Assembly (NCBI GenBank): GCA_947378425.1
Contig: CANCJV010000034.1
Coordinates: forward strand, 1-48,014
Length of the DNA stretch: 48,014 bases
Source: Synechococcaceae cyanobacterium
GTDB taxonomy: Bacteria > Cyanobacteriota > Cyanobacteriia > PCC-6307 > Cyanobiaceae
Direction of reading: 5' to 3'
Positions 1 through 9,172 of the stretch are shown in pieces. The notes beneath the pieces were generated by a model. The model was not told the DNA's origin. It searched no databases and saw nothing but the letters and a program-made list of their open reading frames with translations. Within the stretch, counting starts at the first letter, position 1; each line of letters opens with the position of its first letter. Made by a program: the position numbers and the translations under genes.

Positions 1-1138
1 GCACGGTGCCGATCACCGTGCCGGCGCCGATGCTGGCGGGCAGGGGGGTGAAGGCCGCGACCAGGACAATGGCGCCGATGCCCACACCACTACCGATCAC
101 GCCGCCCAGACTGGCCAGCACCAGGGACTCCACCAGGAACTGCAGCAGCACATCGGTGCTGCGGGCGCCAAGAGCCTTGCGCAGCCCGATTTCCTCGGTG
201 CGCTCGCTCACCGACACCAACATGATGTTCATGATGCCGATGCCTCCCACCAGCAGGGACACGGCCCCGATCGCCGCCAGCATCAACGTCAGCCCGCCGG
301 TGATCGTGCCGACAATTGTCTGAGCATCTTTCTGGGAGCGCACCGAGAAGTCGTCGTCGCGCAGGATGCGATGGCGCTGGCGTAACAGATTCGTGATCTG
401 GAAGCTGGCGGCGCCGGTGCTCTGTTCATTCTGAGCTTCGACGCTGATGAAGCTGAGGGTGACGCCGTAGGTGGGATCCCGACCGCTGAGCCGGCTCACC
501 ATCGTGGTGAGGGGGATGTAGGCCGCCTCATCCTGGTTGGCACCGAAGACTGCCCCTTTGGCGGCCAGCACACCGATCACCTGGAACGACTGATCGCGGA
601 TGCGCAATTGGCGGCCGATCGCCCCCCCCGTCGGCATCAGTTTGTCGCGCAGGTCGGGACCGATCACCGCCACGCTGCGAGCTCCTTTGAGGTCGGCATC
701 GCTGAGAAAACGACCCTGGGCCACCTCGAAGTTGCGCACCGGCAGGAAGTTGGGTGTGACCCCCGAGATCGTGGCCGTGGCGGCCAGGGAGCCCACCTGA
801 ACCACGTCGCTGAGGGTGATCTGGGGCGCCACCCGGCGGACGCTGGGCACCTGCTCGGCGATCGCCTCGGCATCTTCGAGCACCAGGGTTTTTGGGGTGT
901 CGATTCCCTGGCGCCGCGTATCGTTGCGGCCCGGCACGATGAACAGCACGTTGGCACCCAGGGTGCTGAGCTGACCGGCAGCCAGGTTCTGGGCCCCCTG
1001 CCCCACTCCCACCAGGGTGATCACGGAGGCGTTGCCGATGACAATTCCCAACATCGTCAGCAGACTGCGCAGCCGGTTGGCCTTGAGGGTGCTGAGGGCC
1101 ATGCCCACGGTTTCCCGCAGGGGCAGCTTGTGGGCCAT
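1..1138 (-). CDS. MacB/FtsX-type ABC transporter permease (3' end beyond window)
   Basis: Inner-membrane permease of the MacB family, which works with an ATPase to move substrates or couple ATP hydrolysis to periplasmic work. The protein starts [15 protein letters not shown]; a first membrane helix follows ([21 protein letters not shown]), then a periplasmic MacB_PCD-like domain of about 200 residues, then the FtsX-type core with [19 protein letters not shown] and [11 protein letters not shown], both hallmark motifs of the family. Reading leftwards, 379 codons are present and the frame is still open at base 1. By comparison with the family only the last helix and tail (a few tens of residues) should be missing. 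It lies 75 bases downstream of pyruvate kinase on the same strand, so co-transcription is possible. The partner ATPase is not in the window and the substrate cannot be inferred. Confidence 0.9.
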   Translation of the reverse strand, partial: MAHKLPLRETVGMALSTLKANRLRSLLTMLGIVIGNASVITLVGVGQGAQNLAAGQLSTLGANVLFIVPGRNDTRRQGIDTPKTLVLEDAEAIAEQVPSVRRVAPQITLSDVVQVGSLAATATISGVTPNFLPVRNFEVAQGRFLSDADLKGARSVAVIGPDLRDKLMPTGGAIGRQLRIRDQSFQVIGVLAAKGAVFGANQDEAAYIPLTTMVSRLSGRDPTYGVTLSFISVEAQNEQSTGAASFQITNLLRQRHRILRDDDFSVRSQKDAQTIVGTITGGLTLMLAAIGAVSLLVGGIGIMNIMLVSVSERTEEIGLRKALGARSTDVLLQFLVESLVLASLGGVIGSGVGIGAIVLVAAFTPLPASIGAGTVIGTV

Positions 1139-1213
1139 CGAAAAGGACTTCTGGGCTGGTGGAAGTCTGGCTCGCTGTTGAAGCAAGCCGGTTGGGAGAA
1201 CGCGTCCTGCCGC

Positions 1214-3004
1214 TCAGAAGGCGGGCGCGACGTCCAACTCCATGGGGCTGAGAGCGCCGCGATGCACCACCCCTTCCTGTACCGCCAGGGTGACGATTTC
1301 ACCTTGACGCAGCGCTGTGGTGGCATTGACGACGCCCACAATCGCCGGCACGCCGAGGTCAAGGGCCATCCGGGCGGCGTGACTCTCGGCACCGGCCTGT
1401 TCGCAGATCAGACCGCGGCTGCGGCTGATGGCGTCGCGGTAGGTGTCATTGGTTTCGCTCACAACCAGAATTTCACCCTCGACCAGGCCTTCGGCCTCTT
1501 GCGGGCTGTTGGCGACGCGCACTTTGCCGTTGATCGAACCGCTGCCCACCCCCAGTCCCCGACCCAGCACGGCCGACACCAGACCCACCCGCACCAGGTC
1601 GGTGGAACCACTGACACCCTTGAGCGTTCCCTGGGTCTGGACCACCAGATCGCCCTCCAGCAACAATCCCCTTTCCTGGGCCACGCCCATGGCCACATTG
1701 AACGTGCTGCCGGTGTTGATCTGCTCGGCGATCAGCAGGGGGGTCACGCCCCAGACGAGCTGCAGCTGACGGGCGACGCTGACATCGCTGGTGATCGCCA
1801 GGATCGGCGTGCTCGGTCTGAACTTGCTGACGTTGCGGGCGGTCGAACCGCTCTTGGTGAGGGGCAAAATCGCCGCGGCGTTCAGTTGGCGCGCGATGGT
1901 GCTAACCGCCTGGCAGATGGCGTTGGGGATGGTGGTGGCCATGTGGCTGTCGAGCACCCGCTGCGGGTAATCGCGCTCGATGCGGCGGGCGATCTGGGCC
2001 ATGGTGGCAACAGCTTCGACCGGGAAATCGCCGACGGCGGTTTCGTTGGAGAGCATCACGGCGTCGGTGCCATCGAGAATGGCGTTGGCCACATCGCTGA
2101 CCTCGGCCCGGGTGGGCCTGGGGCAGGAGGCCATCGAATCGAGCATCTGGGTGGCGGTGATGATCGGGATGCCGAGGCTGTTGGCCTTGCGGATCAACTC
2201 CTTCTGCAACAGCGGCACCTCTTCCGCCGGCATCTCCACCCCCAGGTCGCCGCGGGCCACCATGACGCCATCGCACAGAGGCAGAATCGCATCGATCGAG
2301 TCGATTGCCTCGAACTTTTCAATCTTGGCCACCACCGGGGTGGTGTGGCCATGGGAGCGAATCAGCTCGCGAATCTCCTGCATGTCGGAGGGATTGCGCA
2401 CAAAGCTGAGCGCCACCCAGTCCACACCCTGGGCCAGGCCGAAAGCGAGATCTTCGCGGTCTTTGTCCGTGAGAGCCCGGATCGAAAGCTGCACATCGGG
2501 GAAATTGACTCCCTTGTTGTTGGAGAGAACTCCGCCGACAGTCACCTGACAGTGCAGGGTCTGCTGGGGACGGTCCACCTGGGTGACCACCATTTCCACC
2601 CGTCCGTCGTCGAGCAGAATGCGACTGCCTGCGGTGACTTCATCGGCCAGGCGTGTATAGGTGACCGTGGCGATCTCCTGGTTGCAGCTCACGTCCCGGG
2701 AGGTGAGAGTGAAGCTGTCGCCATTGGCCAGGGTGATCGGGCCGCCGGCGAAGCGGCCCAGCCTGATCTTCGGGCCCTGCAGATCCTGGAGGATGCCGAT
2801 GTTCACACCCAGTTCGCTGGCGACCTGGCGAATGGTGACGATGCGGGCGGCGTGCTCGCTGTGGTCGCCGTGGGAAAAATTGAGCCGGAAGGTGGTCGCT
2901 CCTGCCGCGATCAGGCGACGCAGCACTTCTGGCGATTCGGTGGCTGGGCCGATGGTGGCCACGATCTTGGTGCGACGCATGGGATCGTGTCGGCCCTCAG
3001 GCAT
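1214..3004 (-). CDS. pyk: Pyruvate kinase with C-terminal phosphohistidine-like domain
   Basis: Pyruvate kinase transfers phosphate from phosphoenolpyruvate to ADP, the last step of glycolysis, in the cytoplasm. Family motifs are clear: RRTKIVATIGPATES at the N-terminus, FRLNFSHGDH, the catalytic region VVAKIEKFEAIDSIDAI, the metal-binding stretch VMVARGDLGVEMP, and ITATQMLDSM with RAEVSDVANAILDGTDAVM. The protein is 596 residues, over 100 longer than the usual 470-480. The extra C-terminus (about residues 495-590) resembles the mobile phosphohistidine domain of PEP-utilising enzymes, with the motif QAGAESHAARMA. This long form is known in cyanobacteria and some Gram-positive bacteria. A start at 2980 (MRRTKIV) is also possible; the longer one was kept because related enzymes have a few residues before the RRTK motif. 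Confidence 0.95.
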   Translation of the reverse strand: MPEGRHDPMRRTKIVATIGPATESPEVLRRLIAAGATTFRLNFSHGDHSEHAARIVTIRQVASELGVNIGILQDLQGPKIRLGRFAGGPITLANGDSFTLTSRDVSCNQEIATVTYTRLADEVTAGSRILLDDGRVEMVVTQVDRPQQTLHCQVTVGGVLSNNKGVNFPDVQLSIRALTDKDREDLAFGLAQGVDWVALSFVRNPSDMQEIRELIRSHGHTTPVVAKIEKFEAIDSIDAILPLCDGVMVARGDLGVEMPAEEVPLLQKELIRKANSLGIPIITATQMLDSMASCPRPTRAEVSDVANAILDGTDAVMLSNETAVGDFPVEAVATMAQIARRIERDYPQRVLDSHMATTIPNAICQAVSTIARQLNAAAILPLTKSGSTARNVSKFRPSTPILAITSDVSVARQLQLVWGVTPLLIAEQINTGSTFNVAMGVAQERGLLLEGDLVVQTQGTLKGVSGSTDLVRVGLVSAVLGRGLGVGSGSINGKVRVANSPQEAEGLVEGEILVVSETNDTYRDAISRSRGLICEQAGAESHAARMALDLGVPAIVGVVNATTALRQGEIVTLAVQEGVVHRGALSPMELDVAPAF

Positions 3005-3055
3005 GGAGACTCAAGCGGGAAACTACCATCCGGCGACGACGCGCCCCCGCTTGTC

Positions 3056-3385
3056 ATGGACCTCCGCACCTATCAGGAGCGATCCCGTCAGACGGCTCTC
3101 TATCCCGAGGTGGGCAACAATCCGATCTACCCCACCCTGGGGCTCTGTGGTGAGTCGGGGGAAGTGGCCGACAAGATCAAGAAAGTGCTGCGTGATCGCG
3201 CTGGCGTCTTCGATGCCCAGATCCGTGAGGATCTGCGTCTGGAGCTGGGGGATGTGCTCTGGTATGTGGCTCAGCTCGCCAGCGAACTGGAGCTGGATCT
3301 CGAAGACATTGCTGCCGCCAATCTGGCCAAGCTGGCCAGCCGTGCTGCCCGTAACGTGATCGGAGGCAGTGGAGATCGCCGTTGA
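3056..3385 (+). CDS. MazG-like nucleotide pyrophosphohydrolase
   Basis: Small (109-residue) all-alpha NTP pyrophosphohydrolase of the MazG-like superfamily, which hydrolyses nucleoside triphosphates to monophosphates and pyrophosphate and is often assigned to nucleotide-pool cleaning. The metal-binding motifs are visible: GESGEVADKIKK (ExxE) near residue 35 and LELGDVLWY (ExxD) near residue 63. The start is the ATG at 3056 giving MDLRTYQERSRQTALYP, which fits the family N-terminus. The same frame is open far upstream, but that stretch lies antisense to pyruvate kinase and is not coding. The gene is divergent from pyk, with 51 bases between starts. Its stop overlaps a possible downstream start by one base (TGATG). 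The natural substrate is unknown. Confidence 0.85.
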   Translation: MDLRTYQERSRQTALYPEVGNNPIYPTLGLCGESGEVADKIKKVLRDRAGVFDAQIREDLRLELGDVLWYVAQLASELELDLEDIAAANLAKLASRAARNVIGGSGDRR

Positions 3386-3729
3386 TGCCAAGTTGCGATC
3401 CGCCAAAAGCCTGCGACCAGCCTGCAGAACTGGCCATGTCCCCTGGCCCTCGACTCCGGCCCAAGCCCCTGCCGATGGCTCCGATCAGCTCCCGCCCCAG
3501 GCTGGCTTGCCCGCTGACGGACAACGAGCTGCACCCTGAGGAGCAGAAGCCTGTCCGACTGAGCCCTGCACCGCCGACGGCAGCTTCACGCTGCATCACC
3601 GCCGATGCTGCCGCTTCGCCTGGAGCCTGTTCCTGCGCCGCCGTTTTGCGGTTGCAGGTTTCACGGTCTGCCATCGGAAGGCTGTTCAACGAACGACTCG
3701 CCATCCAGAGGTTCGCTGTCCAACGGCTT
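3386..3729 (+). other. Open but weakly coding stretch between MazG-like gene and secreted protein
   Basis: The reading frame of the downstream secreted protein stays open through this stretch back to an ATG at 3385 that overlaps the MazG-like stop. Codon use here is less GC3-biased than in surrounding genes, the translation is rich in Pro, Ala, Cys and Arg with no domain, and the signal peptide of the downstream protein would end up about 150 residues inside. I therefore treat it as probable leader or intergenic DNA, though an N-terminal extension cannot be excluded. Confidence 0.4.
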
Positions 3730-4266
3730 GTGGTTCCACGCCTGGCTCTGCAAAGCCTTGCCGCAGGACTGAACCAGGCTCAGCTCCTGCCTGCTCGCCT
3801 TGGCGCACTGCTGCTGGTGCTGGCCCTCGGCGGGCTGCTGTTGCTGGATGCAGCCCCTGCCCTGGCGGCCGACCTTCAGGTCAGCGAGGTGCGGCTGGAG
3901 CGCTGCCCGGCCGCTGACATTGGCAGCCAGCCGGATCTGAGCCGTCCCGCCGGCGCCAGTTGCTATGCCCTGCGCGGTGTGGTCGTGAATCCCACGCCGC
4001 GGCCGGTGATCGACACCGATGTCTTCGCCAGAATTCTCGATGCCAGTGGCGAGCCGGTGCTGCCCAATCGCACCCGGGTCGGCTCAATCGGCGATATCCC
4101 GCCGGGACGGTCCGATTTCGCCCTCAGGTTGGCGGTGCCGGCGGGGACGCCAGAACCTTTGACGGTGCGCAATGCCAAAGCCCGCGGTTTCTCGGCGCCG
4201 GTGCGCACTCGCGTCGCCGAAGGGGAAGAGCGCCTCCCTCTTGAGCAAGCCCTGGCTCCGGAGTGA
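3730..4266 (+). CDS. Secreted conserved hypothetical protein
   Basis: Function not recognised. With the GTG at 3730 as start, the protein is 178 residues and begins with a signal peptide: a hydrophobic core (LGALLLVLALGGLLLLDAAP) ending in ALA-A, a good signal peptidase I site. The mature part of about 130 residues contains an RLERCPAADIG and CYALRGVVVNP pair of cysteines that could form a disulfide. It then has a beta-rich region with RVGSIGDIPPGRSDFALRLAVPAG, which resembles the FxxxLpPG segment of small periplasmic beta-sandwich (FxLYD-like) proteins. The frame is open back to 3385, so a longer N-terminus is possible. It is convergent with the YggT gene. Export is well supported; everything beyond that is inference. 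Confidence 0.65.
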   Translation: MVPRLALQSLAAGLNQAQLLPARLGALLLVLALGGLLLLDAAPALAADLQVSEVRLERCPAADIGSQPDLSRPAGASCYALRGVVVNPTPRPVIDTDVFARILDASGEPVLPNRTRVGSIGDIPPGRSDFALRLAVPAGTPEPLTVRNAKARGFSAPVRTRVAEGEERLPLEQALAPE

Positions 4267-4372
4267 ACGGCCCGAGATTCCAACGGTCCTGCCTGGGATG
4301 CGCTGGCTGGTTCCCAGACGAAACCCAACTGGCGTCGCGGTGATGCGGGTGGGACCGGGGACTGGCTTCGGC

Positions 4373-4660
4373 TCAGTAGATCGAGCTGGCCAGGGTCATG
4401 GTGGCGCCGTTGAGCAGGCTCTGGGCCAGCTGCAGGGCCAGAAAGGCCAGCAGGGCGGAGAGGTCGAGGCCACCGATGGGGGGGATCAGGCCGCGGAAGG
4501 CGTTGAGATAGGGGTCGGTGATGGCACTGACACCGGCGAGCAGGGGATTGCTCCAGTCCAGGTTCGGGAACCAGCTGAGCAGCACCCGCACCAGGAGCAC
4601 CAGCAGATAGATGCTCAGGGTCTGGGCAAGCACCTGGAGCAGAAAGATCAGAACGGTCAT
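4373..4660 (-). CDS. YggT family membrane protein (Ycf19-like)
   Basis: A 95-residue membrane protein of the YggT/Ycf19 family. Two hydrophobic segments are visible, FLLQVLAQTLSIYLLVLLVRVLLSW (residues 6-30) and LSALLAFLALQLAQSLL (about 67-83). Between them lies the family signature with WFPN, NPLLAGVSAITDPYLNAFRGLIPP. In cyanobacteria and plastids relatives have been linked to distribution of thylakoid nucleoids and photosynthetic complexes; the exact role is unsettled. It follows scpB in the same direction, 83 bases downstream, and may belong to the ilvA-scpB unit. Convergent with the secreted hypothetical protein. Confidence 0.9.
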   Translation of the reverse strand: MTVLIFLLQVLAQTLSIYLLVLLVRVLLSWFPNLDWSNPLLAGVSAITDPYLNAFRGLIPPIGGLDLSALLAFLALQLAQSLLNGATMTLASSIY

Positions 4661-4743
4661 GAGAGGGCTGCAGGTGGGAGGCTTCCTGCGGAAAGGAAAC
4701 CAGTGGGCTCAGACTGGACTCTATGCAGTCCTGGCGGTGCTGT

Positions 4744-5475
4744 TCAAGCCGCCTGGCGGCGCCGCTGGCCGAGCTCGTCGGGGCTGACGGCAAAGGTGCG
4801 GTGGAATTTCTCGCTCAGGCTCAGCCAGTAGGAGCGCCCCTCGCTCTGGCGGCGGCGTTCGATGAATTCCTGGGCCAGCAGCTCCTTGATGTGGTCGTAG
4901 GCACCGGAGCCGCGCAGCTCCACCAGCTCCGACTGCAGGATGCGTTTCTTGAGCGCAATGGTGGCCAGGGTGCGCAGGGCGGCGGTCGAGAGGTCCACCG
5001 GCAGGAGGCTCTGCACCAGATCACCGAGGCTCTCGCGCAACTGCAGGCTGTAGCGCTGACCGTCCTGACGGATTTCCAGAGCCGTGTCCCGATGGGCGTA
5101 ATCGGTCATCAGGGTGATCAGGGCCATTTCCGCCTGGTCGCGGTCGATGCCGGCGATCTCGGCCAGCTCGGCCAGACTGAGTGGCCGGCCCTTGAGATAG
5201 AGGATCGCTTCCAGCCGAGACGGCAGCGACAGGCTGCTGAGGGCCTCGCTGGAAGCACGGGGGGCTGGCGGCTCCAAGCGGGCGGGGCGCAGGCTGGCTG
5301 CCGCTGAATCCGTTGTCTCCCCGATGCTCTGGTCCGCTTGAGGCGGCACCGGAGGAGCGGTGGCCTGGTCAGAGCCTTGAGCGCTCCCCTGATCTGGAGC
5401 CAGGGGCGGCTCGCTGGCCAGGGCAGGAGCTTCAACGTCACGTTCGCTGGGGCCTGGATCGGGAGTGCTGGGCAT
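4744..5475 (-). CDS. scpB: Segregation and condensation protein B (ScpB)
   Basis: ScpB is the winged-helix partner of ScpA in the SMC condensin complex, which compacts and segregates the chromosome. The 243-residue protein has an N-terminal Pro/Ala/Glu-rich, probably disordered stretch of about 80 residues. The ScpB fold follows, starting at SLPSRLEAILYLKGRPLSLAELAEIAG; further hallmarks are LSTAALRTLATIALKKRI and the winged-helix segment VELRGSGAYDHIKELLAQEFIE. The C-terminal SLSEKFHRTFAVS is typical of cyanobacterial ScpB. The start is the ATG at 5475; the frame is open upstream, but that region is the 3' end of ilvA on the same strand in another frame. It lies 41 bases after the ilvA stop. 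scpA and smc are not in the window. Confidence 0.92.
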   Translation of the reverse strand: MPSTPDPGPSERDVEAPALASEPPLAPDQGSAQGSDQATAPPVPPQADQSIGETTDSAAASLRPARLEPPAPRASSEALSSLSLPSRLEAILYLKGRPLSLAELAEIAGIDRDQAEMALITLMTDYAHRDTALEIRQDGQRYSLQLRESLGDLVQSLLPVDLSTAALRTLATIALKKRILQSELVELRGSGAYDHIKELLAQEFIERRRQSEGRSYWLSLSEKFHRTFAVSPDELGQRRRQAA

Positions 5476-5516
5476 GGCCGGCTCCTGCACGCGCTCGTGG
5501 CACGGTATCGCGGCCT

Positions 5517-7139
5517 TCAGGGAGCCACCAGCGTGGCCATCGCCGGCAGGGGCTGGCGCTGTTCCCCCAGAAACAGCCGGTAGGCGGGATTGTCGGTTTC
5601 CTCCCAGTGCTGGTAAGGAAGTTCCGCCAGAAACGCCTGCCAGGCCGCCAACTCCAGGGGCGGCACCTGAACACCCACCACGATCCGCCCGACATCGGCG
5701 CCGTGGTTGCGGTAGTGAAAGATGCTGATGTTCCAGCTGGGATGCAGGGCGCTGACGAAGGCCATCAGTGCTCCGGGCCGCTCCGGAAACTCGAAGCGAT
5801 AGAGCAGTTCCTCCCCCTGCTCCAGGGCGCTGCCGGCGCTGGCGGGCAGGCGGCCGCCGACCATGTGACACAGATGCAGCTTGGCCAGCTCGTTACCCGA
5901 GAGGTCGAGGCAGGGAAATCCCTGGGATTCCAGATCGCTGCGCAGCTCGGCCGTATCGGTGGGCCCGCTCACCTGCACCCCGACGAACAGGTGGGCCAGC
6001 TTCGGATCGGCCAGCCGATAGCTGAACTCGGTGAGGCTGCGCTGGCCCAGCAGGCCGCAGAAGCGGCGCAGGCTGCCCGGCTGCTCGGGAATCTCCACGG
6101 CCAGCAGCGCCTCGCGCTGTTCACCCAGTTCGGCCCGCTCGGCCACGAACAGCAGCCGGTCAAAGTTCATGTTGGCGCCACAGGCCACCGCCACCAGGGT
6201 GCGGCCCTGGAGCTGGCGCTGCTGCACGTCCTTCTTCATGCCGGCGATCGCCAGGGCACCGGCCGGCTCCAAAATCGAGCGGGTGTCCTCGAAGACGTCC
6301 TTGATGGCGGCGCAGATCTCGTCGGTGTCCACCGTCACCATCGCATCCACGTACTGCTGGGCCAGGGCGAAGGTCAGTTCCCCCACCTGACGCACCGCGA
6401 CGCCATCGGCAAACAGCCCCACCTGCTCCAGCCGCACTCGCTCGCCCCGGGCCAGGGACTGGGTCATGGCATCGGCATCGACCGGCTCCACCCCGATCAC
6501 CTCCACCAGGGGCCAGAGGCTCTTGACATAGGCGGCGATGCCGGCGATCAGGCCGCCGCCGCCCACGGCCACGTAGATCGCATCCGGTGGCTGGGAGCAC
6601 TGGCGAAGGATCTCCAGGGCGATGGTGCCCTGGCCGGCGATCACGTCCGGGTCGTCGAAGGGGTGGATGAAGGTCAGCCCCCGCTGCGCTTCGAGCTGGC
6701 GCGCCCGCCCGTAGGCCTCGTCATAGGTGTCGCCGTGTAGCAGCACTTCCGCTCCGCGGGCCGCCACCGAGCGCACCTTCATCTCGGGGGTGGTCACGGG
6801 CATCACGATCACGGCCGTGCAACCCAGCCGCTGGGCGGCCAGGGCGACGCCCTGGGCGTGGTTCCCGGCACTGGCGGCGATCACGCCCCGGGCCAGCTCC
6901 TCACGGGTGAGGCTGACCATGCGGTTGTAGGCGCCGCGCAGCTTGAAGCTGAACACCGGCTGCAGGTCCTCCCGCTTGAGCAGCACCTGATTGCCCAGGC
7001 GCCGCGAGAGGTTGGGGGCCGGGTCGAGGGGGGATTCGATCGCCACGTCGTAGACGCGGGCGCGAAGGATACGCTGCAGGTAGGGGCTGGCGAGAGGGTA
7101 TCCAGCCGGGCCAAAGGGATTGGCGATCGATTCAGTCAT
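5517..7139 (-). CDS. ilvA: Threonine ammonia-lyase, biosynthetic
   Basis: PLP enzyme that deaminates threonine to 2-oxobutanoate, the first committed step of isoleucine synthesis. Motifs: KREDLQPVFSFKLRGAYNRM containing the PLP lysine (residues about 55-75), SAGNHAQGVALAA, and the glycine-rich phosphate loop VAVGGGGLIAG. The C-terminal third carries two ACT-like regulatory regions (EIPEQPGSLRRFCGLLG and the later FPERPGALMAFVSALHP), as expected for the isoleucine-inhibited biosynthetic form; 540 residues is slightly above the E. coli enzyme. The start is the ATG at 7139. It is divergent from dxs with 96 bases between, so that gap should hold both promoters. It leads the leftward unit ilvA-scpB-yggT. 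Confidence 0.97.
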   Translation of the reverse strand: MTESIANPFGPAGYPLASPYLQRILRARVYDVAIESPLDPAPNLSRRLGNQVLLKREDLQPVFSFKLRGAYNRMVSLTREELARGVIAASAGNHAQGVALAAQRLGCTAVIVMPVTTPEMKVRSVAARGAEVLLHGDTYDEAYGRARQLEAQRGLTFIHPFDDPDVIAGQGTIALEILRQCSQPPDAIYVAVGGGGLIAGIAAYVKSLWPLVEVIGVEPVDADAMTQSLARGERVRLEQVGLFADGVAVRQVGELTFALAQQYVDAMVTVDTDEICAAIKDVFEDTRSILEPAGALAIAGMKKDVQQRQLQGRTLVAVACGANMNFDRLLFVAERAELGEQREALLAVEIPEQPGSLRRFCGLLGQRSLTEFSYRLADPKLAHLFVGVQVSGPTDTAELRSDLESQGFPCLDLSGNELAKLHLCHMVGGRLPASAGSALEQGEELLYRFEFPERPGALMAFVSALHPSWNISIFHYRNHGADVGRIVVGVQVPPLELAAWQAFLAELPYQHWEETDNPAYRLFLGEQRQPLPAMATLVAP

Positions 7140-7235
7140 TCAGGGAGTCTGGCAATCACCCACGCGAACGGTCGTCGATGCCGCCGTTTGCCTGAGGGCA
7201 CGCCGTAGATTGCATTCCACGGACGTCGAGTGGGT

Positions 7236-9155
7236 ATGCATCCAAGTGAGCTGAGCCATCCGAACCAGCTGCATGGCCTCAGCATCGCTGAACTCGAAGC
7301 GATCGCTCGCCAGATCCGTCACAAGCATCTTGAAGTGGTGTCCACCAGTGGTGGCCACCTGGGACCGGGCCTCGGCGTGGTGGAACTCACCCTGGCTCTG
7401 TACCAGACCCTCGACCTCGACCAGGACCGGGTCTGCTGGGACGTGGGTCACCAGGCCTACCCCCACAAGCTGATCACCGGCCGCTGGCAGGGCTTTCACA
7501 CCCTGCGTCAGAAGGACGGGGTGGCGGGCTATCTCAAGCGCAGTGAAAGCCGCTTTGATCACTTCGGCGCCGGCCACGCCTCCACCTCGATCTCGGCCGC
7601 CCTGGGCATGGCCCTGGCCAGGGATCAGCGAGGGGAGGATTTCAAGTGCGTCGCCGTGATCGGCGATGGGGCCCTCACCGGCGGCATGGCCCTGGAGGCC
7701 ATCAACCACGCCGGCCACCTGCCCAGGACGCGCCTGCTGGTGGTGCTCAACGACAACGACATGTCGATCTCACCGCCGGTGGGCGCCCTCTCCACCCATC
7801 TCAACCGCATGCGGCTGAGCAAGCCGGTGCAGTTCCTGTCCGGCAACGCCGAGGAGGCGATCAAGCATCTGCCGTTCATGCACGGTGAGCTGCCCCCCGA
7901 GCTCAAGAATCTCAAGGAGAGCATGCGCCGGCTGGCCGTTCCCAAGGTGGGCGCCGTGTTTGAGGAGCTGGGCTTCACCTACATGGGGCCCGTCGACGGT
8001 CACGACATGGGCGAGATGATCCGCACCTTCCAGGCCGCCCACCGGGAGGAGGGACCGGTGCTGGTGCATGTGGCCACCACCAAGGGCAAGGGCTATGCCT
8101 ATGCCGAAGCCGACCAGGTGGGCTACCACGCCCAGTCCGCCTTCGATCTGGCCACCGGCAAGGCCTACCCCTCCAGCAAGCCGAAGCCGCCCAGCTGGAG
8201 CAAGGTCTTCGGCCAGACCCTGGTGCGCATCTGTGAGCAGGATCCGCGGGTGGTCGGCATCACGGCGGCGATGGCCACCGGCACCGGCCTCGATCTGCTG
8301 GAGAAGGCCCTGCCCGGTCAGTACTTCGATGTCGGCATCGCCGAGCAACATGCGGTGACCATGGCCGCCGGCATGGCCTGCGAGGGCCTGCGCCCGGTGG
8401 TGGCGATCTACAGCACCTTCCTGCAACGCGCCTACGACCAGCTGATCCACGACGTCGGCATCCAGAAGCTGCCCGTGACCTTTGTGCTGGATCGGGCCGG
8501 CATCGTCGGCGCCGATGGCCCCACCCACCAGGGCCAATACGACATCAGCTATCTGCGGGCGGTGCCCAACTTCACGGTGATGGCTCCCAAAGATGAAGGC
8601 GAGTTGCAGCGCATGCTGGTGACCTCGATCAGCCACGACGGTCCCAGCGCCATTCGCATTCCCCGCGGCGAAGGCGAGGGAGTGCCGCTGATCGAAGAGG
8701 GTTGGCAACCGCTGGAGATCGGCCGCGGTGAGCTGCTGGCCGATGGCGACGACCTGCTGATCGTTGCCTATGGCTCGATGGTCTATCCGGCCATGGCGAC
8801 AGCCGGCCTGCTTCAGGAGCAGGGGGTGCGGGCGGCCGTGATCAACGCCCGATTCCTGCGCCCCCTCGATGAGGCCCTGATCCTGCCGATGGCCCGCCGC
8901 ATCGGTCGGGTGGTCACCATCGAGGAAGGGGCCCTCGCCGGTGGTTTCGGCGCCGCCGTGGTCGAGTGCCTCAGCGATCACGAGGTGTTGGTTCCGGTGC
9001 TGCGCCTCGGTATCGGCGATGTGCTGGTCGACCATGCCAGTCCCGAGCAGAGCAAGGTGCGCCTGGGCCTCACCCCCTCCCAGATGGCGGAATCCATCCT
9101 GAAGCGCTTTGCCGCCGCCTTCAGCCCCGACAGCCGTCGCGTTGTGGCGGTCTGA
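7236..9155 (+). CDS. dxs: 1-deoxy-D-xylulose-5-phosphate synthase
   Basis: Thiamine-diphosphate enzyme that condenses pyruvate and glyceraldehyde 3-phosphate, the first and flux-setting step of the MEP pathway that feeds carotenoids, the phytol of chlorophyll and quinones. Landmarks: [34 protein letters not shown], the TPP/Mg motif [15 protein letters not shown]...NDNDMSI, and the pyrimidine-domain [19 protein letters not shown] transketolase C-terminal domain completes the 639 residues. The ATG at 7236 was chosen ([16 protein letters not shown], like other picocyanobacterial Dxs); a GTG two codons upstream (7230) is the alternative. A flavoprotein gene follows after 17 bases on the same strand. 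Confidence 0.98.
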   Translation: MHPSELSHPNQLHGLSIAELEAIARQIRHKHLEVVSTSGGHLGPGLGVVELTLALYQTLDLDQDRVCWDVGHQAYPHKLITGRWQGFHTLRQKDGVAGYLKRSESRFDHFGAGHASTSISAALGMALARDQRGEDFKCVAVIGDGALTGGMALEAINHAGHLPRTRLLVVLNDNDMSISPPVGALSTHLNRMRLSKPVQFLSGNAEEAIKHLPFMHGELPPELKNLKESMRRLAVPKVGAVFEELGFTYMGPVDGHDMGEMIRTFQAAHREEGPVLVHVATTKGKGYAYAEADQVGYHAQSAFDLATGKAYPSSKPKPPSWSKVFGQTLVRICEQDPRVVGITAAMATGTGLDLLEKALPGQYFDVGIAEQHAVTMAAGMACEGLRPVVAIYSTFLQRAYDQLIHDVGIQKLPVTFVLDRAGIVGADGPTHQGQYDISYLRAVPNFTVMAPKDEGELQRMLVTSISHDGPSAIRIPRGEGEGVPLIEEGWQPLEIGRGELLADGDDLLIVAYGSMVYPAMATAGLLQEQGVRAAVINARFLRPLDEALILPMARRIGRVVTIEEGALAGGFGAAVVECLSDHEVLVPVLRLGIGDVLVDHASPEQSKVRLGLTPSQMAESILKRFAAAFSPDSRRVVAV

Positions 9156-9172
9156 ATCTCTCCGCACCTGAG

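Noticed and set aside
608..3052. Very long open frame on the plus strand across the permease and pyruvate kinase genes
   Set aside because: It is antisense to two clear genes, its translation is rich in His, Gln, Gly and Asp without domain, and high GC content makes long spurious frames common. Only its last 109 codons (from 3056) are a real gene.
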